A stretch of 64,000 nt of DNA, from the NCBI GenBank assembly GCA_012656075.1, contig JAAKBF010000009.1, positions 992,001 to 1,056,000 on the forward strand, in the 5' to 3' direction. Under the pieces are notes generated by a model that worked only from the letters and a program-made list of their open reading frames with translations, searched no databases and was not told the origin of the DNA. The position numbers and the translations under genes are program-made. Shown in pieces: positions 13,005-24,476 of the stretch. The DNA comes from Phytophthora hibernalis. Its lineage: Eukaryota; Oomycota; Peronosporomycetes; Peronosporales; Peronosporaceae. Within the stretch, counting starts at the first letter, position 1. Every line of letters starts with the position of its first letter.

Positions 13005-14072
13005 TCACCGCGAGAACTGCAATACGTCCCGCTGCATCTTCAGCCACTCCTCCATCTGTAGACGCTCAAGAGCACGTGCATTGGCGAGGCGCTGCTCCAC
13101 AATCTGCGCTAGGGCAAGTTGGTGAGCATTTTCCAGCACCTCGAGCTGGCCGTTGCTCAGCGTACCGAGATCCGTTCCCGGAACCAAATGGAGCGCACGC
13201 AGACTTACAGCGGACGCCCGTGGTTCCGAAGACTCCAGAATGTGCTGCATGTCCTCCATAGAGTAATGAACCGAATCGTTCTCACTTGACATGGAAAGAC
13301 CCAGCGCCGCAGCTTGGGCCTGCGCTAGGCTATTGCGCGTCATAGACCCCTTTTCGATCACTTCGTGGCATCTCACGCACTTAAACATCGTTGAGTCGAC
13401 CGTCAGGAAGGCCGAAGACTGCAAGCACGATGCACAGTACAGCTGCGTGCATGAGGTCTTGTCGCCGGCACTAGACGCATCACCACTGCACTGTAAATTG
13501 TCATTCACGAGCTCGCCACATAATCCGCAGGCAAGGTAGCCCAGCGTTTCGGCCACGTTCTCGTTGCTTAGACGCAGCTTGTTTACCCAGCGCTCGCGGG
13601 CCTCACGCGCTACTTGATGGTTCCCACTGGCGCGCTGCTGTTTCCATGTCAAACGTCCTGCAAAAGAGTAATGCAAACCAGCCGACGACGACGCCGACGA
13701 CGCTACGGTGTACGGAGCCATCGCAGGCAACGAATTAAAGCCTGGTCGCCATGGTGACCCAGACGAGAACGGAAGCCCTCTAGGAGTAATCGATGCCGAT
13801 GACATGCTTGACGTGTTAGTCGATCCAGGGGGTAGTCCAGGCGATCTGAAAGTCATGGCATTGGGATTCAGCAGCGACGACGACCCGATTGACCTAGGAG
13901 TACGGCTAGTCGCAATGAAGTCATTCGGTTTTCCCCACCGTTCCTCTTGAGCCCTGCTGGAAATGTGTGCAACAGCACCAACTTCCTTTCCGGGCGAAGG
14001 AGTGAACGTTGACGTCTGCAAATTTCTATCGATCGCACTTCTTGGTCGTTGATTGAACTTTCGCCGAGGCAT
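13005..14072 (-). CDS. RING-like zinc-finger protein
   Basis: A 355-residue intact frame. The first half is Ser/Pro-rich and disordered. Residues about 185-245 carry paired cysteines: CGLCGELV, then CTQLYCASC, then FKCVRCHEVI. That spacing suits a RING/U-box-like or other treble-clef zinc finger, so an E3 ubiquitin ligase role is possible but unproven. The C-terminus is helical and rich in Ala, Leu and Gln (LANARALERLQMEEWLKMQRD), consistent with a coiled coil. It starts only 67 bp after the stop of the ankyrin gene upstream on the same strand, so they probably have closely spaced separate promoters. No membrane segment or signal peptide is seen. Confidence 0.75.
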   Translation of the reverse strand: MPRRKFNQRPRSAIDRNLQTSTFTPSPGKEVGAVAHISSRAQEERWGKPNDFIATSRTPRSIGSSSLLNPNAMTFRSPGLPPGSTNTSSMSSASITPRGLPFSSGSPWRPGFNSLPAMAPYTVASSASSSAGLHYSFAGRLTWKQQRASGNHQVAREARERWVNKLRLSNENVAETLGYLACGLCGELVNDNLQCSGDASSAGDKTSCTQLYCASCLQSSAFLTVDSTMFKCVRCHEVIEKGSMTRNSLAQAQAAALGLSMSSENDSVHYSMEDMQHILESSEPRASAVSLRALHLVPGTDLGTLSNGQLEVLENAHQLALAQIVEQRLANARALERLQMEEWLKMQRDVLQFSR

Positions 14073-14139
14073 CTGTGGGCTTGCTTGCGGGGAGAAGCAG
14101 CCGTGGACTTTCGTCTTGCCGGGGTGGACAGCAGAGCCT

Positions 14140-15774
14140 TCACTTTTTCGGTGAGCTACTCGGATTCGCCGCAGCGCTGGGTACTGCTGCCACGGGTGAG
14201 CGATGTTTCTTGCCTACGGTTGTCCACGCACCAGCCGACGGGGTAGTATCAACCTGGGTATCTTGTTCAACTTTGACACCTGCCGCCTGGTTCATTTCGG
14301 AGTCTGATGTATGCTCTTCAGCCTCGTCGTCGCTATGCTCCTGGCTGATGGACACACACGAATCGCGAAGCGCATCCTCCTCTTCCTCGTCTGAGCTAGC
14401 AGAACCCGTTACTTCATTCTTCGTCTCGAGTGTACCCGCCATATCGCGATCGGGTTCTGCAGAAGGCTCTTCGACAACAGGTTCTGGCATGACAGACTTG
14501 TCACTATTGACGTGACTCTCATCCTGCTCTGTAGTTTCGTTGGTAACTTGGCTCTCAGAAGCTTTCTCCTGTTGCAGTTGCTGCTGTTGCTTGGCTGCCG
14601 CCTTGCGTTTAGCCTTCTTGTTTTTCTTCTTGCTCTTCTTACCGGCCGTGCTATTGCCGACGCCATTGCCAGCCGTAGCATTATTGTCCGCCTCCTCCTC
14701 CATCTCCAGCATCGCCATCATACGCACCGCCGCCTCCTCTTCCAACTGGCACCAGATACCACGCAAGTGCTCCACACACGGGCCACTCTCGCGCAGCTCC
14801 GAGTCCTGCGCTTCTTCCAGCGGCGTCTGTCCGATCGCGTTCCTCAGCGTGATATCTGCACCGAACGCCAACAGCGTCTTCACACATTCCAAGTACCCGC
14901 ACGCCGCCGCCAAGTGCATGGCCGTGCTGCCCTCTCGGTCCTGAAAGTTGGCCAATTTCCCGTTCTTCTCCAGCAGCATGGTCAAAATCTCCGCTCGTCG
15001 TGCGTCGCTCTCCGCGTCTTGTTCTGGGTCCTCTCCGATCATCACTGCGCACAGCAGCGTGGAGGCGCCGAACTGGTTCAGCACGTTCACGTCTGCGCCG
15101 TGCTTCAGCAGCACCTTCACCGCCGCGGCCCGGCCTTCAATGCAGGCCCAGATCAGAGGCGTGTCAGCATTGACGTTCCAGCAGTCCACCACAGCCGCGT
15201 CGCACTCACACAGGGCAGCCACGATTTTCTCATCTCCGTTCTACAGTAAAAACAAAATGGCAGCATCACACCTCAGTCTCCGCTAAAGTTACAGCTCCCT
15301 ATGACCAGCCACCGAGTCTACCTTGGCCGCGAAATGCAGCGCAGTGGATCGAAGCTCGTGGGTGCGCACACCGACGTCGGCACCACGTCGCAGCAGCGCG
15401 CGCACCACGTCGCGATGACCTTCAGCTGCGGCCACCATTAGAGCCGTGAAGCCGTCCACGTCGATGTCGTTAACATCCACGTGGCCGCTCTCCAGGATCT
15501 CCTCGAGGCAGTCCAAGTCGCCCTCGGCTGCGCACTCGTAGAAGTTGATGGCCCACGTCTGGCCGTCCGCCAGGTCCACGGAGAACTGGGCGGTCGTCAC
15601 ATCCTCTTCGTCCGAGTCGGCCTCGCCTTCCACTGGGATCTTTGCGATGGTCAGTACATTGGAAGAGGCGTCTGTGTCTAGAAAAGAAGATGGAAGGGAT
15701 GGCCTCATTGGAGACGATGATACGGCGACGCTAGGCGGTGGCGTAGCGCCAGCGTCTACATCCGCGGCCGCCAT
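14140..15774 (-). CDS. ankyrin-repeat protein with lysine-rich, acidic C-terminal tail
   Basis: Two exons: 15774-15322 and 15240-14140, with intron 15321-15241 (gtagac...ctgtag, 81 nt) joining HFAAK to NGDEKIVAALCEC. Ankyrin repeats lie in both exons (VDGFTALMVAAAEGHRDVV, TPLIWACIEGRAAAVKVLL, STAMHLAAACGYLECVKTLL), so the splice is supported by repeat phase. After the repeats come a helical stretch, a nuclear-localisation-like run (KKSKKKNKKAKRK) followed by a glutamine run, and a long acidic Ser/Glu-rich tail. I chose the ATG at 15774 (MAAADVDAG, G at -3 and +4); an in-frame ATG at 15840 is also possible. It is probably a nuclear or cytosolic protein-interaction adaptor; partners are unknown. 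Confidence 0.85.
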
Positions 15775-16682
15775 TGCTTGATGAATGCTGTTGACAGGCT
15801 TACGATTATGTCGATGACAGGACGGTACCGTGAGTGGCATTAAGAATAACGCTGACAGAACACAACGCCATACCCGCTTTTTTAATAAGTTACTCTTACT
15901 TAGATTTGTTTCTCTTACTTTGATAAGTTGCCTCTTCCGGCGTATACCGGTAGATATTTGTATCGGACCTAACCTTTTTGGTACGGATCATATTTTAAGT
16001 CATTTTGACTTGCTTTCAGTACGAAATTCAACTCGTGATCCAAATTTCTCGAACAAGCAAAGCGAAATTGTCTACTTTTTTAAAAGCGCAATAGGTAGCG
16101 CCTGGCGAATTTATGGAGTAAGTTTTTACAACTTTCAATAGCTTGGGAACACTGCCGCACCGCTTTTTCTCTAACTCGGTTCTGGTCCACGGCAAAACGG
16201 AAGGCTGCCTCTAAGACGAAAACCACAATACACCTTCGGTATCATAACTTTGATTCACCCTTACACTAATCACTCTAATAACACAGGTTTCCAGGTCAAT
16301 GCCATGGCTGGGAACGACAGGGTGGGCACTATAATAAAGGCCGAGGGATTGTGCACAACAACTTCACCAATGACTGAGAGTTGCGACGACTGTTTCTGAC
16401 CAAACAACAACATCACGATTTGCATCTTGTTGTCCCCAACTTGATTTCGGACTCATTTCCTACGGAAGTCGGAGCTCAGGCTTTTTTTCTCGCTACATTA
16501 TACAAACCTGTAGAAGAGAAAATTATTTTGCTAGGCGCACCACGACGAGATTTCAACTATTGCAGCTTGTGCACCTGTTCCGTGCAGGTAGGTGGCAGCC
16601 AGAAGAAACTGGTGTGCGAGCATGAGCCGCTTCACCACGACTCGGTAAAGAAAATCAAAAATTGAAAATGATCAGCTGATCT
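15775..16682. other. AT-rich intergenic region
   Basis: It lies between the 5' end of the ankyrin gene and the 3' end of the first cysteine-rich membrane gene. Short plus-strand open frames (15830-16141; 16381-16665) have no recognisable domain and biased composition. TATAATAAAG near 16331 could be promoter-like, but no gene follows on that strand. I see no clear repeat. Confidence 0.4.
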
Positions 16683-19600
16683 TTAGCTCAGTAACGGGAT
16701 GTACATGTCGGAGTCGATCTGCGAAGAGTCTACAGCAGTATTACTGCGACGACGAATAGTTAGAAGTATACATGTAGCCGCAATTGCCAGTACACCTCCA
16801 CTTAACACCATCATTGCGATAGGATGCTCTTGAGTGACGTCGGAGAGTAAGGTGACAGGAAAGTAGTAATAGCTGTTGTAGGCCCCGTTGAAGGTCACTG
16901 GTTCACAACGCATGAGGTCTTCGTCTGTGTTGGGTGTGTTTAACAACGGTGTGCAAACAACGTCCGTTCGTGCACAGCCCTGGCAGCACTTCTTCTCGCC
17001 TGACTCCACGTAGGTGCTGGTCTTCGTGCTCTTGATCATCGCTCCACCGCATGCTGCGTACAATCCAGCCTTCCCATTGCCCGCGCATGCATCGTATTCA
17101 CACTTTGCTCCGGGTAGGTCAAACTGGGGGCCTTTGCAGTCGATAATGGAGAAGGAACGGCCACAGGTCTTCGTATGTGTAGACTCGCTATAGTCCAGAT
17201 ACGTAAAGTCGCACGACACGTCAAAGTTCGTGATCGCTTCTGTGCTTGGAATGTGCAGCATTTCCACACCAAAACGTGTTACGATCTGTGGCGACTTTCT
17301 CGTCACTCTGAAGATCTCAACTGGTGTTCGGTTCTCAAGTGTTCCCGTACAAACCACTTTGGACACATTCATCCGCAGTGCAGTCCGTGAGTATTGAAGT
17401 CCAACATTCGGGTGGAAATCAAAGGTTAGTTCCGCAAAATCGCTGCCTGGGTATGCGCACATGTGCGCGGCGATGGGAAGTCGTGACACAGACGTCTGGT
17501 ACCACATATTGCTGAAATCCTTGCACACATCAACAGCGCTGTTAACATGTAGGTGAACATAGAAGAAGAAACTGCGAACAAGTCCACATTGAGTCCATGC
17601 TTCAATCGAGATTTTCGTTTCCGGGTCCGAGAATGTGATAACGTCGTCGTTGTCGTACACAGCTTCGCACGTTGACCACTTGCACCCAGTTTCCGCACTT
17701 GTTTGACGCCGAGTTTTCCACAGCTGCCACTTCTCCGAGTCGCCGTTCACTTTATAGCGCCAATGAACAAAATCATTTACACGATAATCTCCATCGAAGT
17801 TCAGAGTATGCGTAGTATCAACGAGCTCAGAGATCTTCGCCATGTAGACACATTGGCCGTCGTCGCCATAATATGACGTGCACTCGAGAGCACGATGCAC
17901 CTGGGTTACCGTCTGGAAGTCTTCTTGATGCAGCTGCTGCAACACTTTCTTGGACTCAGCTACTACGTCAGGCTTGATGTGGGCGGTGGCTGTGGCGAGC
18001 GTATCCCCTTTAAGCACAAGACATTGCTCGAAAGTGCAGGACTGATCGCTGTCGCCTTCGCAGTAGCGTGCGTCATAATCCGATCCGCAACGGTAGTCTG
18101 TCCAAAACTCCCGCAGAGTGGTGGTCATTTTGCAGCAACGCTTGCATTGGCCAGCCGGCACCGGATTGATCTCGTCATAGCATTTTCCATCGCTCTGTTT
18201 TAGTGGGTTTACTGTCACCTTTGCGTGGTTCAGGAAGTCCCCCAGCACCAAATCCTGATCAAAGCATGAAAGACCCTCGTCGTGCGAATACCGAGTGTAC
18301 TTGCTTTCGAAGAAATTTTGCTTGCTGAACTGGTGCAAATCGCAGCGGTTGTTGCCACTGCAGCCATCGTTCTCGGCTTGGTCACCGTACTCAAAGTATT
18401 GCTGGATCAAGCTATTCGCTGTGGCCATGTTTTCTAATGTCAGCTCAGCGGTGCATCCACAGTTCGCAGCTCCTGAAACCGAGTCGCAGATGCTAGCCGG
18501 GCATTTGGTGGTAGCTTGCGGCCTGTAATTGTCTATAATGGCGAGATAACCTGCGCATGTAGCGCTTGAGTAGTAGTCGTACGCATCCATCTCCAATCGG
18601 TACTTGCCGTAGTCGTTGAAGACTATACTGTTCATTGCATCAGCTCGGTTCGACTGATAATCCTTCCACGTCTTCGCCGCATCATGTATGGGAAGATCGT
18701 CATTGCCAGGAACCATTGGGTCGAATTTTGCTGCGCTGGGAGCTTTCACAACAACATCTTTGAATTTCAGTGGCCACGTCGAAGAAACGCTGCCAAGAAC
18801 CTTACTGAGGTACTCTGCGTAGTACTCAGGCTTCTGTTCCTTCACAGCAGTCACCCGCACACGTGGATCCAGCGAGGCATCGGCAAGCAGGAGGAGCTTG
18901 TTCGCGCCATAACCACTCGTCGGAAGCGGAAGTGGGATGCCACATTTGTCCACGACGTGATCAAACGAGCAAGCACTGGACTTCGAGTTCACGTGATGGT
19001 AGTAGCCACTAACCTTGCTCCACACACAGTTTGAGGCATTACCCCCAACTTTCACGCACCTTTTATCCTGCCCTTTTGTCTGCATTTCGTAGCCTGCCGG
19101 GCAGCCACAGAAGCACTGGCGCGTGCCATCGTCGCCAACGAGTGTGACAGGAACACCGTCCTCGAGATCCGCACAATCCAGCGACTGGGTCACAGTGAAA
19201 GGGTTGTACATGAAAATGTCTTCATCCACTTTCAGCTCGATGCAGCTTTCCGGTCCACCTTCGCAGTTCTCCCCGCTGCCACTTAGCTGGAAGTTAATCG
19301 TGTTGACAATTTGAGCCGTGCTCTCAAATGTGACGATCTCATTGTACGAAGTGTCGTCTGTTGCGAATGAGATGACTGCAGTGAATCCGTCGGTGGGGTT
19401 TGTAGCCTGATCCAGCGGGTAAACGTCACCAAGTGTTGGGAATGCCGTGAGTCGGTCCAAGTCAGCTTCAGTAACTTGTTGAGGCGAGGTCCCGTGACCC
19501 GTGTTGGTGCAGATTCCAGGTGCCATTGTGGCCTTGAAATTCAGGGCGACACCGTCATAGTGGCCGACCGTATCTTCCACAATGTTCTTCATATCCCGGG

Positions 19601-19976
19601 CCCAAGTATCTACCGTGGACAGCGTCGAGGTTCTGATACACTTGGAAAACATCAGAAGGACGTCGATTGAACCGTCGTAGACTGCGTCTGGGTGCTGGGA
19701 GCACATGACCATTTCCTCTTCAACCGTCTCGTTGCTGCCGTAACTCTTCTTCATCTTCTTCTTGGTCACTTTCTTGTCTGCCAACTGCGTCATGAGCAGG
19801 TCGCTGCGCAGCTCTTCCGACGACGCAGCAAATGAAATGCCGTTGCTAGTGAGGGACACGGCCAAGTGGCTGTTGAATTCCAGCACCGCGGACTCAATTG
19901 GAACCGCGAGGTGGAGAAAGACCTGGAAGACCCACAGCATCACCAGCTTCGTCCGTCGCGCAGATACAGAGCTCAT
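16683..19976 (-). CDS. large cysteine-rich type I membrane protein, family copy 1 (long form)
   Basis: An intact 1097-residue frame. A signal peptide (LVMLWVFQVFLHLAVPIESA) opens the protein. The extracellular part has dozens of cysteines and no domain I can name. An N-terminal module (about 90-330) contains DGSIDVLLMFSKC and a TRQCFCGCPAGYE element. The core (about 330-1010) contains DYYSSATCAGY, DYRCGSDYDARYC, EAWTQCGLVRSFFFYVHL and CCQGC. One transmembrane helix (AMMVLSGGVLAIAATCILL) is followed by RRR and a 21-residue tail ending DMYIPLLS, which fits a tyrosine-based sorting signal. It is clearly paralogous to the genes at 27479, 31136 and 34697 and shares the N-terminal module only with 27479. 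A cell-surface or endomembrane location is inferred; function unknown. Confidence 0.88.
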   Translation of the reverse strand: MSSVSARRTKLVMLWVFQVFLHLAVPIESAVLEFNSHLAVSLTSNGISFAASSEELRSDLLMTQLADKKVTKKKMKKSYGSNETVEEEMVMCSQHPDAVYDGSIDVLLMFSKCIRTSTLSTVDTWARDMKNIVEDTVGHYDGVALNFKATMAPGICTNTGHGTSPQQVTEADLDRLTAFPTLGDVYPLDQATNPTDGFTAVISFATDDTSYNEIVTFESTAQIVNTINFQLSGSGENCEGGPESCIELKVDEDIFMYNPFTVTQSLDCADLEDGVPVTLVGDDGTRQCFCGCPAGYEMQTKGQDKRCVKVGGNASNCVWSKVSGYYHHVNSKSSACSFDHVVDKCGIPLPLPTSGYGANKLLLLADASLDPRVRVTAVKEQKPEYYAEYLSKVLGSVSSTWPLKFKDVVVKAPSAAKFDPMVPGNDDLPIHDAAKTWKDYQSNRADAMNSIVFNDYGKYRLEMDAYDYYSSATCAGYLAIIDNYRPQATTKCPASICDSVSGAANCGCTAELTLENMATANSLIQQYFEYGDQAENDGCSGNNRCDLHQFSKQNFFESKYTRYSHDEGLSCFDQDLVLGDFLNHAKVTVNPLKQSDGKCYDEINPVPAGQCKRCCKMTTTLREFWTDYRCGSDYDARYCEGDSDQSCTFEQCLVLKGDTLATATAHIKPDVVAESKKVLQQLHQEDFQTVTQVHRALECTSYYGDDGQCVYMAKISELVDTTHTLNFDGDYRVNDFVHWRYKVNGDSEKWQLWKTRRQTSAETGCKWSTCEAVYDNDDVITFSDPETKISIEAWTQCGLVRSFFFYVHLHVNSAVDVCKDFSNMWYQTSVSRLPIAAHMCAYPGSDFAELTFDFHPNVGLQYSRTALRMNVSKVVCTGTLENRTPVEIFRVTRKSPQIVTRFGVEMLHIPSTEAITNFDVSCDFTYLDYSESTHTKTCGRSFSIIDCKGPQFDLPGAKCEYDACAGNGKAGLYAACGGAMIKSTKTSTYVESGEKKCCQGCARTDVVCTPLLNTPNTDEDLMRCEPVTFNGAYNSYYYFPVTLLSDVTQEHPIAMMVLSGGVLAIAATCILLTIRRRSNTAVDSSQIDSDMYIPLLS

Positions 19977-20978
19977 AGCTGCTGGACGAGCGAATCCGAA
20001 TTGATGGCCATCAAAATCTTGGATCTTTTTGTACGCCCTTTCGTCGAGACGCTATGATAGTTGAATACCGGTACATGTAGTTGAGTTGTCTAGGATAACT
20101 TTAGGTGTTTGTATAAAAGTGCGATGTGCATCGGTTGCCATGAAAGACTCGACGTCGGAGGTGTGGGCACTCGATAGTACTGAGCAGCAATGTTCATGGC
20201 CAGCGAGCAATCTAGACGACGGCAATGCAAGTGCAGGGCGGAACAACGCTGCAGTCGTTCGATGCCAGCCGAAAAATGCTGTTCGACTGTCCCAGCAAGA
20301 TGATCCGGGCCAGCAATTGCTCCACCACGACGGCGAGCTTCGCTTCCTGGTTTGCGTCCATCGATACAGGAAGAGCGCCGTTGCCTTGTAGAAAAGGGGT
20401 TCCAAAGAGTTCGCTGCCTTGCCCAGGATAAACAGACGTCGGTGTCCGTTCCGCCGATAGGACAAAGACTCGTATCGGCCGAGATGGAGATCGTGCAGCG
20501 ATGCCGACAATGAAGTGGGCAACCTCGCATAACCGACCATCCAATCTCGCAAGTGCAGGGACTCCAATGGAGACCGAAGCATCCCCGGATTCGTATGGCA
20601 GTCACCTTCAGTGTCCTGGCAGACAAGCGTCTCCGCTGGACAACCGTGTACATTGTAGCCAGCCAGCCGGGGATTTGAGGCTGCGAGTCTTTCATGAGCA
20701 GTAAATGAGTCCTGGGCAATTTTTCGGGCGAGCGCACTACTACATGATGTAAATACCGGTAGCGTTGCCGTCCTGCAGGGCTGGCGATGCACGCTTGGTC
20801 GATCTCTGCGTCGAGGACCAGCTGCCTGGACCTGCAGGCTGCAGCTTCAGCAATCGCGTCAAACAATACATTGTATGTACTATAATACATTGTACCTCTG
20901 CCAGGTTCCCAACCAGCAGGCCGACGTCCGGAGCTGCTTGGGGGATGCACCGCTCCGAAGGACTATAGACAGGGCTCC
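19977..20978. other. intergenic region with possible broken minus-strand frames
   Basis: It should hold the promoter of the minus-strand gene ending at 19976 and part of that of the plus-strand transporter at 21047. Three overlapping minus-strand frames (20052-20792, 20090-20950, 20212-20544) include some protein-like stretches (for example MDANQEAKLAVVVEQLL near 20300), suggesting a disrupted unknown gene, but I cannot assemble a convincing product. An AT-rich pair of AATACATTGTA repeats sits at about 20865-20895. Confidence 0.3.
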
Positions 20979-20985
20979 TATAAAT
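20979..20985 (+). promoter_or_regulatory. possible TATA box of the SulP transporter gene
   Basis: TATAAAT lies 68 bp upstream of the ATG at 21047 in otherwise GC-rich DNA. Spacing suits a short 5' leader. Many oomycete genes lack a TATA box, so this is only a candidate. Confidence 0.35.
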
Positions 20986-21046
20986 TCTCGTCGTGCGTGG
21001 CGAGCCGCGTCACACTTGTTAATTCGCCGCCTGGCCCGCACCCGCC

Positions 21047-23869
21047 ATGGACAGCATGGGCGCCACTGCGCGCACGCCGCGGATGCGCAGGTCGCCTCTG
21101 CCTGGCCGCCGCGACTTCGGCAACCTGCTGCTGCCCGAGTCGCCGGCCGTCAGCATCAGCCGCACGTACGACGGCTCCGCGCCGCTGTCGACGCGCGCCG
21201 TCAACATGAAGACGCCGCGCCACTCGTACCACCCGCGGCGTGCCGGCGCGGCAGCCTCGAGCATGGACGACCTCGTGGTGGACGTGGAGGAGAACACGGC
21301 GCTGCTGCGACCACGGACGGGCCTGCGCTGTCCCCACACAGCGGAAGATCAAGATCGGCGTCTACGGCGTGCTCAACACGGTCATCCTCGTGCCGCTCAT
21401 GATCAGCTTCGCGCAGATCATCTTCCGAGACCCCGAGTTCCAGCCCTACATGAACGACCTGGTCAAGCTCGTGCTCGTGTCGGCCGCCGTGCACCAAATC
21501 TGCTTCACGTGCGTGAGCACGCTGCCCTTCGCCATGGGCCAGGTGCAGGACGCGGGCCTCATCTTCCTCTCGGCCATGTGCTCGTCCATCATCAAGACGT
21601 TGCACGAGACGAGAGGGGACGACTTCTCCATGGAAGAGGTGCTGGCCACCACGCTCTTCACCATGGCCGTATCCACGGCCGCACTGGGCGCTGCGCTCAT
21701 CGTCACGGGCAAGCTGCGACTCGCCAGCTTCGTGCAGTACCTGCCCATGCCGGTGGTCGGCGGCTACCTGGCTTTCATCGGCTTCTACGCCATGGAGGCC
21801 GGCTTGTCGATGATGACCACGCAGAGCATCAAGGAACCCGCCGACTGGGTCAAGCTGGCCGACTCGGACGCGCTGCTGCTGTCGGTGCCGGGCATCATCG
21901 CTGGCACCATCATCTTCTGGGTCAACACGCGCTGGGATCACATGGCGGTGATGCCCTGCTGTCTGGCGGCGATGCTTATTGCCTTCTACACGCTGCTGCT
22001 CGTGACGGGGACGTCTCTCGACGACGCGCGCTGCTGGGTGGGTCGCGGAACCCCCACCGTCGCCGCGTTCGCTCACGCAGATCTACGGGTTTTACGACTT
22101 CTCCAAGATCAAATTTTCTCACCTGACCGCGCAGATCCCGACGTGGGTCGCCATGTACTTCGTCGTTGCGTTCTCGTCGTCGCTGGATGTGGCTGCCGTC
22201 GAGACCGCACTGGGTAAGCCGCTAGACCACAACCACGAGCTGCAAACTGTGGGCGTCAGTAACTTGCTCTCAGGTCTGGGTGGCGGCTTCACGGGATCGT
22301 ACCTCTTCTCGCAGACCATCTTCACTCTGCGCGGCAAGCTTGAGTCCCGCTACGTCGGATTCATCGTGTTCATCCTCGAGATCGCCATCGTGCTGAGCCC
22401 GTTCTCTATCATCGCCTACGTGCCCAAGGTTTTCTTCGGCGCGTTGCAGATGTTGGTGTGTCTGGATCTCATGACCGAGTGGCTGTGGCACGCTCGCAAC
22501 AAGCTTCTTTCGCGCGAGTATGGCATCGTTTGGCTCACGTTCTTGTCCATGGTGTTCGTGAACCTTGAGCTAGGTATCGTTGTCGGTATCATCATTGCTG
22601 GTTTCAACTTCATCTACTCGTACATCGCGACGTCCAGTGTTCACCGCGTAATGAAACGCTCGCGCGTAGAGCGTGACCTTCGCGAGCGCGTGCTTCTTCA
22701 AAACATGCGAATGTCTATCGTTACGCTGGAATTGGAAGGCTACATTTTTTCGGCTCCAGTGTGAAGGTTATGGACGAAGTCCGTCGGCACGTGCTGGTAA
22801 CGACCACGGAGAAGCAAGAAGCGAAGACTAGCACTCTCTCAGGTGCTTCGCCCCTAATAACTCGACGCAACGCGTCGTCTCCGTACGTGGCTCGGTCTCT
22901 AGAGGACACGTTCAACGACGACCTCGCAACGCTGGACTCGGTTTTCGACAACCAGGAGATTCACGGCTACTCATCCACGCCCAGGGCAGGGAAGAGCGGA
23001 TCTGCGGCGCTTCATGCCGCTCGTACAAGATACTTTATCCTGGACTTTGAGAAGGTGAGTGGCGTGGACGCCACGGCTGTGCGAAGCTGCTTTAACGCAA
23101 CAAAGGAATTGCTGGCGCAACACGGTATTGCGATGATCTTTGCCTGTGTTCCGTCAGACGCTGAACGACTGCTCCGAGTTCACGACGTGATTGAGAAAGA
23201 GGACGGCTCTGGCACGGGCTCGCTTGTATTTGATACCCTCGACAAGGCATTAGAGTGGTGTGAGGACGAGCTACTGGTATCTGAAGGAGTGCTGCCGCTC
23301 AGTGAATCGGCGCCGGCACTTGGTGGTAACGAAGGTCAGCACTGGCAGCTGCTGGACGAGCTCTTGCCTCGCGCGGATGGATTGCATCGTAAGGAGGAAG
23401 AACCCGTCGTTGCGAATGCGCACGCGGACGGTTCGCAGCCTGAAGCGGACAAGGGTGCAGTGCTCACGAGAGAGCTAGGTGAGATGTACGTGAGTCATTT
23501 ACTGAAGCAGGAAGGCGAGACGCTGTATCGTGCCGGTGGGCTCGTGAATGGTGTCTACTTCATTGGTTACGGCAAGGTGGACGTGTTCATGCCGTCAAAG
23601 ATTCACGAAGGTTTGGGCCCAGGCTTCCGGGGGCGCAAGCGCATCACGCGGGTGTGCCAAGGAGGTCTGGTAGGAGCGTCCGAGATGATTCTACACAAAC
23701 GCCACCAGTTCACCGCGCAGGCTCGAGCATCGAGCTCCATTTTCTTCCTGAGCAAGTCTCACTTCGCGCGAATGCATAAGGCCCATCCGCATTGGCTGCG
23801 CGCTTTCAGCAAGCCATGCTGCAGTCCATGGCCATTGGTGTGCTCGAGTCCAACATGACGGACGATTGA
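21047..23869 (+). CDS. SulP-family anion transporter with STAS and cyclic-nucleotide-binding-like domain
   Basis: A multi-pass transporter of the SLC26/SulP type. The cytosolic N-terminus is followed by hydrophobic helices from about 21350 to 22650, including PMPVVGGYLAFIGFYAMEAG and NLLSGLGGGFTGSYLFS, typical of the group that includes yeast YGR125W. A STAS domain follows (about 22700-23270; YFILDFEKVSGVDATAV), then a cyclic-nucleotide-binding-like jelly roll (about 23500-23800; GETLYRAGGLVNGVYFI, GGLVGASEMILHKRHQF). The frame changes near 21335 (net two bases), 22025 (one GC unit missing in GCGCGC), 22745-22750 (T6) and 23804 (T3), with conserved sequence continuing each time. With the last repaired, the product ends SNMTDD at 23869 rather than in the shifted frame at 23858. 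Substrate cannot be told from sequence; sulfate or another anion, or vacuolar transport as in yeast relatives, are all possible. Confidence 0.83.
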
Positions 23870-24476
23870 GCTCAAACTCTTCTTGCATGAAATAGTGGCA
23901 AGCATAGACCCAACTGCTGAATACCACTGTTTTAGGATACGATGTTTGTTTTGTGCTGCCGTGTCTTCTCGGTGCAGTTGAACCAAGTTGATGCAAACTT
24001 TTATTACAATGTAGAATATAAATTTTCCTAACGCACGCGGGCCAGCCTTGCATCGCTGCCAACCTCCACTTCCATAATCATCTCCTGCATCGCAACATCC
24101 TTCGCGCCACTCGACCAGAAGGCGATCAGTCCTTGGCTCGCTCGCACTTCGGTTAACTCTTTCTTTGTTTTTCATTTCTTCATTCAGACGACGTGGTCAC
24201 TTCATTCACAGGCAGACAACGATTTAGCTGCCTGCTCTGCTACCGGCCTCTCCTGTTTCTGCAGTTTTTCTGGCGTTTTCTCTCTCTCTTGGGTCGAATA
24301 AGTAATTAAACAGAGGCACGGGAAGACGAGTCAAGACGGCGTCGAGCAGGTCGATATCCCAAGCATCGGCTCTTGATGGTGATGGTACAAGAGCGGCTCG
24401 GCCGATGACGGCGGGGGCGGGAAGTCGCACGCAACGGAATCCGGTCCAAGCCGACGAGCGCGCACATTTCGAGACG
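23870..24476. other. intergenic, convergent 3' regions
   Basis: It lies between the 3' end of the plus-strand transporter and the 3' end of the minus-strand FHA gene. It contains AT-rich stretches (for example 23995-24025), as expected of 3' untranslated sequence, and short open frames with no recognisable product. Nothing else seen. Confidence 0.4.

Noticed and set aside
14512..15249. 245-codon plus-strand frame
   Set aside because: It lies antisense to the ankyrin exon, whose repeats and splice sites are clear.
16683..19976. HAP2/GCS1 gamete-fusion protein
   Set aside because: Size, signal peptide and single helix fit loosely, but I cannot see the HAP2 signature, and four paralogues with two lengths argue against it.
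21201..22076. 291-codon minus-strand frame
   Set aside because: It lies antisense to the conserved SulP membrane domain, is rich in His/Arg/Gly/Asp, and has no domain; a GC-rich shadow.
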